From: Rhizobium sp. BT04
GTDB lineage: Bacteria; Pseudomonadota; Alphaproteobacteria; Rhizobiales; Rhizobiaceae
Reading direction: 5' to 3'
NCBI RefSeq assembly: GCF_030053135.1
Contig: NZ_CP125652.1
Span: forward strand, 2,557,001-2,621,000
DNA: 64,000 bases
The notes under the pieces were generated by a model. That model was not told where the DNA came from. It did not search any database and worked only from the letters and a program-made list of their open reading frames with translations. Position numbers and translations under genes: made by a program. Below are positions 63,790 to 64,000 of this stretch, piece after piece; the first letter of the stretch is position 1, and every line of letters starts with the position of its first letter.

Positions 63790-64000
63790 GGACGCTCCTC
63801 CCCGACGCGCAGCAGCCAGAGCTGCACGATGCTGATGGCCATCAGGATGGCGAGAAGCACAATCGAGAGTGCCGCGCCGTAACCGAGATTGAACGACACG
63901 AAGGACTGGTTGAAGATGTAGTAGACCACCGAGATCATCTTGTTCTGCGGTCCGCCCGCCGTCATGATGTAGAACTGGTCGAAGGCGAGGATCGAACCGG
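63786..64000 (-). CDS. Sugar ABC transporter permease (MalF type), C-terminal part
   Basis: The window ends inside this gene; only the last ~71 codons are seen. They read FDQFYIMTAGGPQNKMISVVYYIFNQSF and then VLLAILMAISIVQLWLLRVGEERP, the last membrane helices and the conserved GGP loop of MalF-type permeases. Its stop overlaps the MalG-type start by four bases, the usual order. Confidence 0.85.
   Translation of the reverse strand, partial: GSILAFDQFYIMTAGGPQNKMISVVYYIFNQSFVSFNLGYGAALSIVLLAILMAISIVQLWLLRVGEERP

Overview
The window is a piece of a high-GC alphaproteobacterial chromosome, most probably Rhizobium of the leguminosarum/etli group. This rests on the core gene set and order (cobT-cobS, bolA, aroB-aroK, xerD, accA, dxr), on DUF982, DUF2937 and DUF3108 proteins, and on a palindromic intergenic repeat I associate with rhizobia. 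No database search was possible, so family names are read from motifs.

Positions 1-21,020 and 54,552-64,000 are ordinary chromosome. The left part holds a glyoxalase-II-like hydrolase, an EamA exporter, rpmB, a queuosine-precursor transporter with a candidate preQ1-I riboswitch, the cobalt-chelatase genes cobT/cobS, a J-domain protein, bolA, a CorC/HlyC-type CBS protein, aroB/aroK, xerD, accA, an L,D-transpeptidase-like lipoprotein, a TusA-like protein, a CobW-type GTPase, a D-Ala-D-Ala carboxypeptidase and an M20 amidohydrolase. The right part holds a brnT (frameshifted)/brnA pair, small rhizobial proteins, a BON protein, dxr, and a sugar operon (MalF/MalG-type permeases, GH127 beta-L-arabinofuranosidase, MalK-type ATPase) that runs off the window.

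Between them lies a 33.45-kb integrated element (about 21,045-54,499). It splits an intronless tRNA-Arg(CCU) gene in the D-arm: the 5' half is at 21,021 and the 3' half at 54,497. Its ends carry a 16-bp terminal inverted repeat (15/16 identical). Inside, at 26,372-26,671, is a complete second tRNA-Arg(CCU) gene interrupted after anticodon position 36 by a 223-nt group I intron. The element therefore appears to destroy the host gene while bringing a replacement. A second truncated 5' tRNA half at 25,904 suggests that an earlier element hit the same site in the carried tRNA.

Mobility is probably driven by a three-gene module (42,393-47,912): two tyrosine recombinases with complete R-H-R-H-Y residues and a small translationally coupled partner. 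This is the layout of Tn554-like or gamma-Mobile-Trio modules. A ParA/small-protein pair may aid maintenance.

The cargo looks like a defence island, with several tight, 4-bp-overlapping operons. (a) A thymidylate-synthase homologue with the Asn-to-Asp change typical of pyrimidine hydroxymethylases, joined to a probable thymine-hypermodification enzyme, and facing a HigB-like / HTH-ImmA-IrrE pair. (b) A reverse transcriptase resembling DRT2 (UG2) plus a CoiA-like nuclease. (c) An HNH nuclease, an unknown protein and an MNT-type nucleotidyltransferase. (d) A 1,564-aa NERD-kinase-kinase-SF1 helicase with a 463-aa partner. (e) A soluble FtsH-like AAA protease with a 325-aa partner. (f) A calcineurin-like phosphoesterase. 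Decayed genes (a LivJ remnant and a frameshifted ORF) mark older turnover.
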